From assembly GCA_023409535.1 (NCBI GenBank), contig JAEYGZ010000003.1, positions 1-9,195 on the forward strand: DNA of 9,195 nucleotides. The letters run 5' to 3'. A program made the position numbers and the translations under genes. The DNA comes from Bacillota bacterium. Lineage in GTDB: Bacteria; Bacillota; Clostridia; Lachnospirales; Lachnospiraceae. Below are positions 1-9,194 of this stretch, piece by piece. The notes beneath the pieces were generated by a model. The model searched no databases, was not told where the DNA came from, and worked only from the letters and a program-made list of their open reading frames with translations. Within the stretch, counting starts at the first letter, position 1, and every line of letters starts with the position of its first letter.

Positions 1-145
1 CATGGCGTCCTTTCTCATAATGATTCATACGACTGCTAGCCGATGCGGGATCAAAGCCAACAAGGAGACCCAGAGAGCGCTGTGATAAACCCGCCCTGCA
101 TCTCGCTTCCTTAAGTCGTTCTGGTATCGGATTTTTTTCAGACAC
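1..145 (-). CDS. XRE-family HTH transcriptional regulator, N-terminal part (runs off left edge)
   Basis: A reading frame enters the window end and is open for 48 codons from a GTG at 143-145. It contains ERLKEAR and AGLSQRSLG, then SRMNHYEKGRH, the typical helix-turn-helix signature of Cro/C1 (XRE) regulators: recognition helix followed by the NxYEKGxH turn. The only other in-frame triplets before the upstream TAA at 173-175 offer no ATG, so GTG is the best start; its ribosome site is weak (GAAGATGA-like). The gene is divergent to the 243-485 gene and the gap holds two matching inverted repeats, which suggests an autoregulated repressor. The C-terminal part lies outside the window, so whether it has a peptidase or dimerisation domain cannot be seen. 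It is absent from simple ORF lists because it is truncated. Confidence 0.75.
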   Translation of the reverse strand, partial: MSEKNPIPERLKEARCRAGLSQRSLGLLVGFDPASASSRMNHYEKGRH

Positions 146-171
146 TGATTCATCTTCATTGGCCTCGGATG

Positions 172-186
172 CTTAGATTGTCTAAG
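172..186. promoter_or_regulatory. Operator 1, CTTAG-N5-CTAAG inverted repeat
   Basis: Perfect 5-bp arms CTTAG (172-176) and CTAAG (182-186) around ATTGT. It overlaps the proposed -10 of the minus-strand XRE promoter (185-190) and the proposed -35 of the plus-strand promoter (178-183). The same repeat recurs 34 bp away, which makes chance unlikely. The XRE protein at the left edge is the likely binder; this is inferred. Confidence 0.6.
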
Positions 187-207
187 TATCTGTCATTGTT
201 GTATACT
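178..207 (+). promoter_or_regulatory. Candidate sigma-70 promoter for the 243-485 gene
   Basis: TTGTCT at 178-183 and TATACT at 202-207 with an 18-bp spacer (4/6 and 5/6 matches to consensus). It would start transcription near 214, leaving a leader of about 30 nt before the ATG at 243. Both hexamers are overlapped by the operator repeats. Confidence 0.45.
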
Positions 208-213
208 TAGCAA
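185..213 (-). promoter_or_regulatory. Candidate sigma-70 promoter for the XRE regulator
   Basis: On the minus strand TTGCTA (208-213) and GATACT (185-190) are separated by exactly 17 bp, each matching 4 of 6 consensus bases. The predicted start lies inside operator 1, about 30 nt before the GTG. The promoter overlaps the plus-strand one head to head. Confidence 0.45.
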
Positions 214-221
214 TCCTAAGT
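205..221. promoter_or_regulatory. Operator 2, ACTTAG-N5-CTAAGT inverted repeat
   Basis: Perfect 6-bp arms ACTTAG (205-210) and CTAAGT (216-221) around CAATC. Its centre is 34 bp, about three helical turns, from operator 1. It overlaps the -10 of the plus-strand promoter (202-207) and the -35 of the XRE promoter (208-213), so occupancy of both sites should shut both promoters. Confidence 0.6.
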
Positions 222-242
222 CAACAGCCTTGTTCTAGTCAT

Positions 243-485
243 ATGAATAGTCGAGTAACCAACTCTGAGTCGTACATATTTTCTGCAATCATCTACATTG
301 GCAAAGATAACTTCACCAGTAACGATGTAGCAAAAATTCTTATCGAGCAATTTTCACTTCCGAAAACTTATTTAAAGGCAAAAGCTTTTACTTATAATCA
401 AATTCAATACCTGGTTAAAAAAGGACTATTAAACAAAGTAAGAAAAACAGGAGTGTATCAATATTTATACTCAACCACATCTTAA
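243..485 (+). CDS. Small winged-helix-like hypothetical protein (80 aa), possibly the N-terminal half of a stop-split gene
   Basis: Encodes 80 residues. The order of elements is suggestive of a winged helix: a helix near residues 9-20 (YIFSAIIYIG), FTSNDVAKILIEQF as a possible helix-turn-helix, FTYNQIQYLVKKGLL as a recognition-like helix, then a basic turn KVRKTGVYQYLY that could be a wing. No family was recognised by name. The ATG at 243 has no clear Shine-Dalgarno sequence. The gene lies just downstream of the operator-controlled promoter and is divergent to the XRE repressor, a common arrangement in prophage-type regulatory regions. The stop TAA (483-485) is followed, in the same frame and after only 21 nt, by a further 92-codon open stretch to 782, so this may be a nonsense-truncated form of a longer protein of about 178 aa. 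It is AT-rich compared with the defence genes. Confidence 0.6.
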   Translation: MNSRVTNSESYIFSAIIYIGKDNFTSNDVAKILIEQFSLPKTYLKAKAFTYNQIQYLVKKGLLNKVRKTGVYQYLYSTTS

Positions 486-506
486 TTCAATGTCGCAATA
501 ACATGC

Positions 507-782
507 GTGGAATTAATTGAGGCAACCCCAAAGCCTTCCTGTCAACTTGTTTCAAGTGCTACCAGTCATGAACACAGGAATATAAACATCCAAATAAATT
601 CTCTTATTGAAAAACACAGCAGTGAGTTGGCGAAAGTATCAGGAGCAAAGGAGATTTATGAAGAATTGATAGTTGCTGTGCCGAGCAGGGAAAATGAATT
701 CAGGAAGCTTTCTCTTGAACAAGAGAAAAAACACATTAAGATAAATGAAAAAATAAACACATTAATTGGAATTATTAATTAA
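507..782 (+). CDS. Hypothetical helical protein (91 aa), in frame with the preceding gene
   Basis: The only usable start is a GTG at 507-509; there is no internal Met and no convincing ribosome site. The frame is identical to that of the 243-485 gene and stays open between the two, so this is more likely the C-terminal half of one gene broken by the TAA at 483-485 than a separate gene. Residues about 24-91 are predicted helical and highly charged (INSLIEKHSSELAKV, then LEQEKKHIKINEKINTL), with coiled-coil-like spacing. No family was recognised. Expression would need reinitiation or stop read-through. The hairpin downstream carries its T-run on the other strand, so it does not clearly terminate this gene. 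Confidence 0.4.
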   Translation: MELIEATPKPSCQLVSSATSHEHRNINIQINSLIEKHSSELAKVSGAKEIYEELIVAVPSRENEFRKLSLEQEKKHIKINEKINTLIGIIN

Positions 783-838
783 TCTGTTGCAATAATGCAA
801 TGAGTTTTAACAATTATTTGAAGCTAAATGGAGTCATG

Positions 839-872
839 AAAAAGAGAGGGCAAAGCCGAACTCCGCCCTCTC
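839..872 (-). terminator. Rho-independent terminator of the retron operon
   Basis: Perfect 8-bp GC-rich stem: GAGAGGGC (844-851) and GCCCTCTC (865-872) with a 13-nt loop. Read on the minus strand the stem is followed by five T (839-843). It lies about 150 nt beyond the ptuB-like stop and separates the retron operon from the convergent plus-strand genes. On the plus strand the stem is followed by CCTTCAAG, so termination in that direction is doubtful. Confidence 0.75.
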
Positions 873-890
873 CCTTCAAGCACTGATATG

Positions 891-906
891 TCTCATTAAA
901 ATGAGA
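891..906. repeat. Short inverted repeat TCTCAT-TAAA-ATGAGA
   Basis: Perfect 6-bp arms around a 4-nt centre, in the non-coding stretch between the two convergent gene groups. It has no T-run, so it is not a terminator. It could be a protein site or a chance palindrome; no nearby gene start argues for regulation. Confidence 0.3.
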
Positions 907-923
907 TTAACAGCGCGCCCCCC

Positions 924-942
924 TATATACTAGTCGTATATA
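924..942. repeat. Inverted repeat TATATAC-TAGTC-GTATATA
   Basis: Perfect 7-bp arms with a 5-nt centre, immediately after a C-rich run (915-923). It lies in the 783-1023 intergenic stretch, which otherwise holds only the terminator and an eight-T tract near 998-1005. Its role is unknown. Confidence 0.35.
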
Positions 943-1023
943 AATATAATGTTAGCCAGTACCGGATGCAACTCTTTAATGAAGTTCAGCACTCTCTTTT
1001 TTTTAGTTGTCGAAACTTTATGG

Positions 1024-4455
<3,432 letters not shown>

Positions 4456-4456
<1 letters not shown>

Positions 4457-4482
4457 TTATCGCAAACAGCCATACTTAACAA
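4456..4482 (-). promoter_or_regulatory. Weak candidate promoter for the retron RNA
   Basis: On the minus strand TTGTTA (4477-4482) and GATAAG (4456-4461) with a 15-bp spacer; the second hexamer is preceded by TGC, an extended -10. The start would fall near 4449, just before a1. The spacer is short and the matches are modest. The terminator at 4641-4673 means a promoter is needed somewhere in 4457-4640. Confidence 0.28.
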
Positions 4483-4581
4483 CTCGCCATGACTGGCCCA
4501 TGAAGGAAGCTAACCGACTGTTACTCCAGAATTTATAGTCTTGAAGTGTAGTGGGCAACTAATTTGGGCCACACCATCTGA

Positions 4582-4603
4582 CTGTTCATGGAACAGCTGT
4601 TCC
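4582..4603. promoter_or_regulatory. Tandem CTGTTC/GAACAG half-sites, possible operator
   Basis: The half-site CTGTTC occurs at 4582-4587 and 4597-4602 and its complement GAACAG at 4591-4596, so two interlocking dyads form: CTGTTC-ATG-GAACAG and the perfect 14-bp palindrome GGAACAGCTGTTCC (4590-4603). It lies in the gap between the terminator and the retron promoter region, more than 100 bp upstream of the retron RNA. Nothing else was recognised between 4483 and 4640. Confidence 0.4.
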
Positions 4604-4640
4604 GATTCGTTTGGGGGACGGTGAGGCGACGGTTGTAGTG

Positions 4641-4673
4641 AGGAAAATTAAACACCCGGCACTGAGGCCGGGT
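4641..4673 (-). terminator. Terminator after the Lamassu-like operon
   Basis: Perfect 7-bp stem ACCCGGC (4654-4660) and GCCGGGT (4667-4673), 6-nt loop, followed on the minus strand by GTTTAATTTTCC. It lies 11 nt beyond the stop of the 162-aa gene. The T-tract is interrupted, so efficiency may be partial. Confidence 0.65.
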
Positions 4674-4683
4674 CTAGCGTGTA

Positions 4684-5172
4684 TCATGAAACACTCATGA
4701 TTCTGTCGAACATGTCATTGCCGGGCCCACGCTGTGCTATCACCCATAGCCTTATTTGTTCTAATCGTTGCTCTTCCTCTCTAACATCTCCTTGAGGGTC
4801 AAAAATAAGACGGCCCATTGTCCTAGTTTTAAATATCTCGCTGTAGGTGCTAATTTGTCTCATTAACTCGGTAAGAAATTCACTTACGTCATTACCAAAA
4901 AATATACCCGCATCACGGAAGGTGATTTTTGCCTGAATAATATAGTTATCTGCTGGCCCGTATCTCTGCGCCTCGAACTCATCCATAATTAACGTGAACG
5001 CATTCCGTATATTCATACGACAATCAACTAAATCAATACGCAAGCCTCGCTCTGATACCTGATTTGCTCTGCGGTTTGCTTTTGCTGATTGACATAATGT
5101 TATTCCTGAAAATAGCGCGGCGACCCCTGATATGGCACATGCCACGGTCGCTATAATATCTGTTTGTGTCAT
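4684..5172 (-). CDS. Single-pass membrane protein of unknown function (162 aa)
   Basis: No family was recognised. Residues about 6-27 (IIATVACAISGVAALF and on) form one hydrophobic helix, followed by basic KANRR; with the acidic N-terminus this predicts the C-terminal domain in the cytoplasm. The soluble part (about 30-162) is helical and mixed-charge, with no catalytic motif I can name. The ATG at 5170-5172 has an AGGT site about 10 nt upstream. It follows the 32-aa ORF by 24 nt and the LmuB-like gene by about 140 nt with no terminator between, and a terminator follows directly, so it is probably the last gene of the Lamassu-like operon. It could be a membrane tether, a sensor, a second effector, or an unrelated passenger; the sequence cannot decide. 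Confidence 0.72.
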   Translation of the reverse strand: MTQTDIIATVACAISGVAALFSGITLCQSAKANRRANQVSERGLRIDLVDCRMNIRNAFTLIMDEFEAQRYGPADNYIIQAKITFRDAGIFFGNDVSEFLTELMRQISTYSEIFKTRTMGRLIFDPQGDVREEEQRLEQIRLWVIAQRGPGNDMFDRIMSVS

Positions 5173-5196
5173 TTCATTACCTATCCAACGCGCAGC

Positions 5197-5295
5197 TTAG
5201 CTACTTAAAATTCTTTTGACTGAAGTGATAACTTCGTCCATAAACGACCATTGTGCGCAGCAACAACTGCACGACATTGTGCATTGTGTTTCCAT
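5197..5295 (-). CDS. Cysteine-rich small ORF (32 aa) with strong ribosome site
   Basis: The ATG at 5293-5295 lies 9 nt after a perfect AGGAGG (5305-5310) and 17 nt after the LmuB-like stop. The product is METQCTMSCSCCCAQW followed by a short amphipathic tail FMDEVITSVKRILSS; five Cys fall within residues 5-13. No family was recognised. The tight operon position and the strong ribosome site, which serves no other long frame, argue for translation. It might bind metal, act as a leader peptide that couples translation to the 162-aa gene, or be a small toxin. An AGGAGG could also be coincidental, and 32 aa is within chance length. Confidence 0.45.
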   Translation of the reverse strand: METQCTMSCSCCCAQWSFMDEVITSVKRILSS

Positions 5296-5312
5296 TCAAA
5301 CCATCCTCCTAA

Positions 5313-7139
5313 TCAAAGCAACCCGAAACGGCCAACCCTAGGATTACCAGTGAATACCGTCATAGTAATCTGTTTATTCATGCTTTGCGGTGGATGCGGA
5401 TTTTCTATAATAAGGATCTGACTATCTTCATTATGGTGCTTCACAAGATAATCATAGAATTTCTCTTTCAAGTCAGTACCTTGCAAAGCTACATCATCTT
5501 CACCTTCTGGTTTGTAGTAAGCCAGTAGAGGGGAATCCAGAACTAGGAATCCCGGATGCGATAGCCCATTTTCTTGGCAAAACTCAAGTAGTCCGACACT
5601 GACTGCCGCATGGGTAATTGCTCGTAGCCCCTTTCCCCGGCTACCGCGAGGTTTTCCATCAATTACAAAATCCGAAGTATCTTTGTCAAAAAATACCTGG
5701 CATGCTCCGGGGAAATGCCAGTCTTTTAATATAGAGGAGATTTTTAACGACAGACTATGGGCAACAGACTCTGGAATGCCGTTTTGCACCGCACTTTTTT
5801 CTTTTTTTACCGGAGTATCGCTTTGTAATGCCACTTTCCTGCTTTCCAGCCGGTCCAATCTTGAGAACAAATCAATAGATTGCTGGACACTGGCCCGTTC
5901 GTCGATCAGTTCAGCATACGAGTGCCTGAAACTGTCAACTTCAGGAGCAATAGTTTCCCGAATGGCTTTATCAAGACGCAAATAATCCTCTTCATGGACA
6001 ATGTATTGCTTCTCAAGGCGTTGCTTTTCGCTGACAAGATCTCTGACTGTACAATTCAGCTCTGCCAAAAGTCGTTCGGTCTTTTGCATCTCGGCAGTTG
6101 CTGAAGTAATGATTGAATCTACATCTCCATCACATATTTGTTCCAGGTGTTGGTGAGCTGGACTAGCTCCACAATGAGGGCAAGGAATCACGTCAATATG
6201 CATGAAGAGCAAGCCACACTCCTGAATGGATTTCAGACGGTTGATATCTATAACATAATGCTCATTCAGAAGTGTAAATCTGGCAAGTAGTTCGGATATC
6301 TCATCCAGTCGTCCCTGGATTTTGTTTCGCTCATCAAAGGCCAGTCCCCTTTGTTGTAATAACTGCTCTAGTTGCTGCTGTGCGGCAGTGAGCGATTCAC
6401 GTTGACTCTCAATAGATTGTTCAAGGCGGGTCAGTTGGGAAGCCAGATCATCACGCTCTTCTCCCATATCCTTAATTTCAATGGATAACTCCGCAATTAA
6501 CTCATCAATCAACATAATCTGAGACGTATTGCTTACACCATCGCCACTCACTGCAACGACCGCAGAATCATCAACCCCTGTCAGCAGCAGTTTGACCGTT
6601 GCCAGTTCAGCGGTTTTGGTTGTGAACTGCCCACTCCAAAAGGGAGAGCCTTTATGCTGAATTTCATCTTCCTGAACCAGAGCAAGTCTCGCCAGATTGC
6701 GGAAGCTCAGTCCCTGAGTCGTCGCTTTGGTACTACTTTTCAAAATCTCCTTATTCGGCAAGCCAATCTGTTCAAGTAAAAAACTGGAGATATTATCCGT
6801 TTTACCCCGAACGTACTTCTGTTTTAGCACGATAGGTTCCGAGTCTGGCTCATCCAAATCAGTTAACTTGAAATTCCCGCCAGTCACTGCACGTTGAAGA
6901 CGCCAACTTCGACCATCACTGGTGACAAAATCGAGAGTTATTTCTGCATAAGCAGCTAATTCTGTAATTTCCCTGAGCTCCGTTCCACCCAGCATAAAAT
7001 CCAGAGTTTCTGCCAGGAATGATTTGCCGGTATCGGAAGCCCCACAAATCACATTAATACCGGATGAAAAAGATAAAACGGATTCTTTGGTTTGGCCATG
7101 GAACAAAATTTTTCTAAGCTGCAAATAATTATCGCTCAT
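5313..7139 (-). CDS. lmuB: LmuB-like SMC/Rad50-type ATPase (DUF3732-like, ABC-3C)
   Basis: About 608 aa from the start chosen here. Order: ABC lobe I with Walker A GASDTGKS (33-40), then coiled coil (about 210-290), a Rad50-like hook CPHCG (320-324) with nearby His and Cys, returning coiled coil (about 340-435), lobe II with an unusual signature region KPRGSRGKGLR (496-506), Walker B-like GFLVLDSPL (530-538) and IIENPHPP (577-584). In Lamassu/ABC-3C systems this ATPase is thought to sense aberrant DNA and release the nuclease. Three ATGs run in a row behind GGAGG; the third (7137-7139) has the right 6-nt spacing, while the frame itself opens at 7184. It starts 2 nt after the LmuC-like stop. 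The residue after the Walker B Asp is Ser, not Glu. Confidence 0.85.
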   Translation of the reverse strand: MSDNYLQLRKILFHGQTKESVLSFSSGINVICGASDTGKSFLAETLDFMLGGTELREITELAAYAEITLDFVTSDGRSWRLQRAVTGGNFKLTDLDEPDSEPIVLKQKYVRGKTDNISSFLLEQIGLPNKEILKSSTKATTQGLSFRNLARLALVQEDEIQHKGSPFWSGQFTTKTAELATVKLLLTGVDDSAVVAVSGDGVSNTSQIMLIDELIAELSIEIKDMGEERDDLASQLTRLEQSIESQRESLTAAQQQLEQLLQQRGLAFDERNKIQGRLDEISELLARFTLLNEHYVIDINRLKSIQECGLLFMHIDVIPCPHCGASPAHQHLEQICDGDVDSIITSATAEMQKTERLLAELNCTVRDLVSEKQRLEKQYIVHEEDYLRLDKAIRETIAPEVDSFRHSYAELIDERASVQQSIDLFSRLDRLESRKVALQSDTPVKKEKSAVQNGIPESVAHSLSLKISSILKDWHFPGACQVFFDKDTSDFVIDGKPRGSRGKGLRAITHAAVSVGLLEFCQENGLSHPGFLVLDSPLLAYYKPEGEDDVALQGTDLKEKFYDYLVKHHNEDSQILIIENPHPPQSMNKQITMTVFTGNPRVGRFGLL

Positions 7140-7141
7140 CA

Positions 7142-7627
7142 TCATCCTCCAGATGACTGAATACTCTGGAACTGACTCGACCACTGCTGAAACAAGCGAT
7201 GCGTAATGTTCCGTATTTCCTGCGTAGGCAGGTCTTTAAATTCACCAGTTACCCATTCAGCACAAACTTTTAGTCGACATGAATATTCAGTCGTAAGAGA
7301 AGAGATAAAAGGTGCAGCGAGCTCCCCAGCAAGATAGTTGAACCCATCACTGGCTGAAACACGTTGGACGAGCCCCCTGCTCATCATGAGCATCAATCCC
7401 TTTTCAATCAAACCATGCCTGACCAGTAGTTCGCCCGCACGCATCGGTAATGGGGCATGCAAACTGTCAGGACCATCAGCATCACCGGAATGCACAACGA
7501 GATAATCCATTTCAACTAGCCGTTGCAAATCATAAGACTCAGGGAAGGCTGCAACCAGAATCGCAAGCGAACGTATCCCGGTTTCGAAAGGACTATTAAA
7601 GGGCTCTGGATGTTTTTTATGATTCAT
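7142..7627 (-). CDS. lmuC: LmuC-like middle component of ABC-3C/Lamassu system
   Basis: 161-aa protein with the typical middle-component pattern: FNSPFETGIRSLAIL (about 10-24), DYLVVHSGD (41-49), LPMRAGELLVRHGLIEKGL (60-78), LMMSRGLV (80-87). It is helical and lacks enzymatic motifs. In Lamassu/ABC-3C complexes this small subunit bridges the SMC-like ATPase and the nuclease. Its ATG overlaps the end of the upstream nuclease gene by 11 nt, and its stop abuts the ATPase start, so the three proteins are translationally coupled, as expected for subunits of one complex. The ribosome site (GGGTG-like) is weak, which fits coupling. The alternative label is ABC-3C middle component 2; I am confident of the class, less of the subtype. 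Confidence 0.82.
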   Translation of the reverse strand: MNHKKHPEPFNSPFETGIRSLAILVAAFPESYDLQRLVEMDYLVVHSGDADGPDSLHAPLPMRAGELLVRHGLIEKGLMLMMSRGLVQRVSASDGFNYLAGELAAPFISSLTTEYSCRLKVCAEWVTGEFKDLPTQEIRNITHRLFQQWSSQFQSIQSSGG

Positions 7628-8717
7628 TATCTGGCACCCAAATCAGGCGATCGTCATTAGCCAACTGATGGCATATACCTTGGCGATCTTGTGTTTTAAT
7701 TGAAGTGACCAACGGATTTGATGTGACAGCGATAGTGGTAGCGTGCTTCATGGTTTCTTTCATTCTCGCAAATCCACTCAAGTGATAATCTTCGCAGACA
7801 TCAATTACGCCATGGTAGATTTCATCCTGTAAGGCATCAAATGTCCCCGCAGGAACAGTATCTCGCGCAAAATTCTTTAGCGATTCTGCGTGATAAAAAC
7901 GTTCGCGCTGGCGAAGATAGTCACTACGAAATTGATTGTGTGACGCCAACGAAGCAGCGTCTGGTAAATTTGTGCCTAAATGGTCTCCATAGGCATCAAG
8001 CATCTGGCGAATGTATCGGCTTTCATTTTCCGTCGGTATGGTTGGTGGAGAAGATGGATTAGGCCGATACGGCAGCCCGCCACCAAAGCGAACCGAGTGA
8101 AAACCCGTTCTGGCATGAATTTCGATAAGCTCAACTATCGATTTTGATGAGAAAATAGTGAAATCAAATGCGTCGAGGTAAGCTCTTAATGCACCAGTCA
8201 ACGGAATTTCAGCAGTAGAAGTGATACCCTTGAGACAGTAATTATCCCAGTTTTCAATCGATTTTTCTTTCAACTCAGTAGGCTTGTTCAACAACTGTTC
8301 AAGACTGGTTCCTATTCCCTGAGAGCAAACAAAAAAATGCTTTCGTGGAGGGGTATATTTGCCAAGATATGAGTAATAAATAATCTTGCCAATTTCAACC
8401 CAGATATCACCAGGCCGAAGAGGATGTCCATAGCGCTTGCATTGATAATTATCCCATACCGCCTCGAATCCCTTGTCAGAACAGAAACCAGCAATATCTA
8501 TCCCAAGATCACCAGAACCCCCAAAGCGTCTGGCTGCAACATATTCATTTTTGAGATAACTTGCCCATTCCTCTGTAAACGACTCCCATTCGTCAGGGCT
8601 AAAGAACTGAACCCGCACTGTTTTTGGAATCGGTAATCCAGTCTGAATGTGCGAAGACGACGGGACATCACTGCTTCCCTTTGGCTGAATATCTCTAAGT
8701 TCAATTTCAGGAATCAT
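7617..8717 (-). CDS. lmuA: LmuA-like effector: PD-(D/E)xK nuclease with ABC-3C C-terminal domain
   Basis: 366-aa effector. The N-terminal domain (about 35-150) reads FFSPDEWESFTEEWA, then GSGDLGIDIAGF (68-79) and YQCKRYGHPL (91-100). The D74 ... Q92-C-K94 arrangement is the D-QxK form of the PD-(D/E)xK active site seen in Mrr/Cap4-type nucleases. A linker around 215-230 is Pro-rich, and the C-terminal domain (about 230-366), ending DDRLIWVPD, fits the ABC-3C docking domain. In Lamassu the nuclease is held inactive by the ATPase-middle component and released to cut DNA when triggered. The ATG at 8715-8717 follows an AGGGATG ribosome site. It is the first gene of the operon; upstream is AT-rich with no clean promoter. 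Confidence 0.82.
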   Translation of the reverse strand: MIPEIELRDIQPKGSSDVPSSSHIQTGLPIPKTVRVQFFSPDEWESFTEEWASYLKNEYVAARRFGGSGDLGIDIAGFCSDKGFEAVWDNYQCKRYGHPLRPGDIWVEIGKIIYYSYLGKYTPPRKHFFVCSQGIGTSLEQLLNKPTELKEKSIENWDNYCLKGITSTAEIPLTGALRAYLDAFDFTIFSSKSIVELIEIHARTGFHSVRFGGGLPYRPNPSSPPTIPTENESRYIRQMLDAYGDHLGTNLPDAASLASHNQFRSDYLRQRERFYHAESLKNFARDTVPAGTFDALQDEIYHGVIDVCEDYHLSGFARMKETMKHATTIAVTSNPLVTSIKTQDRQGICHQLANDDRLIWVPDNES

Positions 8718-8861
8718 ATGACATCCCTATGTGACTATTCAGGTCAGTTTGCTTCGTCACAAATGAAAGGTCAATGAAAAAATATGGCTAACTTACTGTT
8801 ATCTATAAAACATTTATCAATATTTTGACATTTAACAATGTATGGAGTAACCCCTAACTAG

Positions 8862-8966
8862 TTTCGGGACTGGATGGAAAAAGCTGCTGAGCAGCAACAT
8901 TTCGAGGCTTCCCTAAATTGTATCCCCGAACGCCTTCAGGAGGCCTTGGATGAAGCGCATTCTTAG
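8862..8966 (+). pseudogene. Possible gene remnant on plus strand
   Basis: A 34-codon open stretch FRDWMEKAAEQQHFEASL followed by NCIPERLQEALDEAHS, ending TAG at 8964-8966, with a possible ATG at 8874. The amphipathic composition is protein-like. The same frame continues after two stops as an apparently protein-like stretch to a TAA near 9078, which is how a decayed gene looks. No family recognised; no ribosome site seen. Confidence 0.25.
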
Positions 8967-8990
8967 CTAGTTCATGAAGCTATTTGGAAG

Positions 8991-9023
8991 TAACTTAATC
9001 TTTTTATTAAAAATATTAAGTTA
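8991..9023. repeat. 33-bp AT-rich near-perfect palindrome
   Basis: Outer arms TAACTTAAT (8991-8999) and ATTAAGTTA (9015-9023) are perfect, one mismatch follows, then TTTTT/AAAAA around ATT. A flanking 9-bp inverted repeat CTAGTTCAT (8967-8975) / ATGAACTAG (9052-9060) encloses it. It could be a protein site, a weak bidirectional terminator or a cruciform; no GC stem supports classical termination. Confidence 0.45.
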
Positions 9024-9083
9024 AAACAAGTGAGTGTTACGGATTTATCTTATGAACTAGATTCATATACAACATAAGTTAAA

Positions 9084-9194
9084 TCATGTCTGAGTGATGC
9101 GAAGTGCTTTTCTGGTAGTCGTTATTCGTTCAGGGTTCAAGAACTTAAGCCTCTCCTCTTTCATAATTGGCCTGTGCATGGAGAAATAGCCTGG
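9084..9194 (-). pseudogene. Truncated HTH-like reading frame at right edge
   Basis: Open from the window edge to a TGA at 9084-9086. From an internal ATG it reads MKEERLKFLNPERITTTRKA, then LRITQT and stop. The NPERI-x-x-x-RKAL-x-ITQT pattern resembles the first helices of XRE-type regulators (NPERLxxARxxxGLTQ), so it may be a repressor gene cut short by a nonsense change or rearrangement. The evidence is one short motif only. Confidence 0.3.

Noticed and set aside
4582..4596. LexA (SOS) box
   Set aside because: CTGT and ACAG are separated by 7 bp, not the 8 bp of a LexA site, and the surrounding dyads fit a different symmetry.
5683..6104. Plus-strand ORFs opposite the LmuB-like gene
   Set aside because: They are antisense to the coiled-coil region; composition follows from the real gene.
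7145..7184. Earlier start of the LmuB-like gene (623 aa)
   Set aside because: The GGAGG lies inside this stretch and is placed for the third ATG at 7137-7139; the extra residues precede the normal first strand of the ATPase fold.
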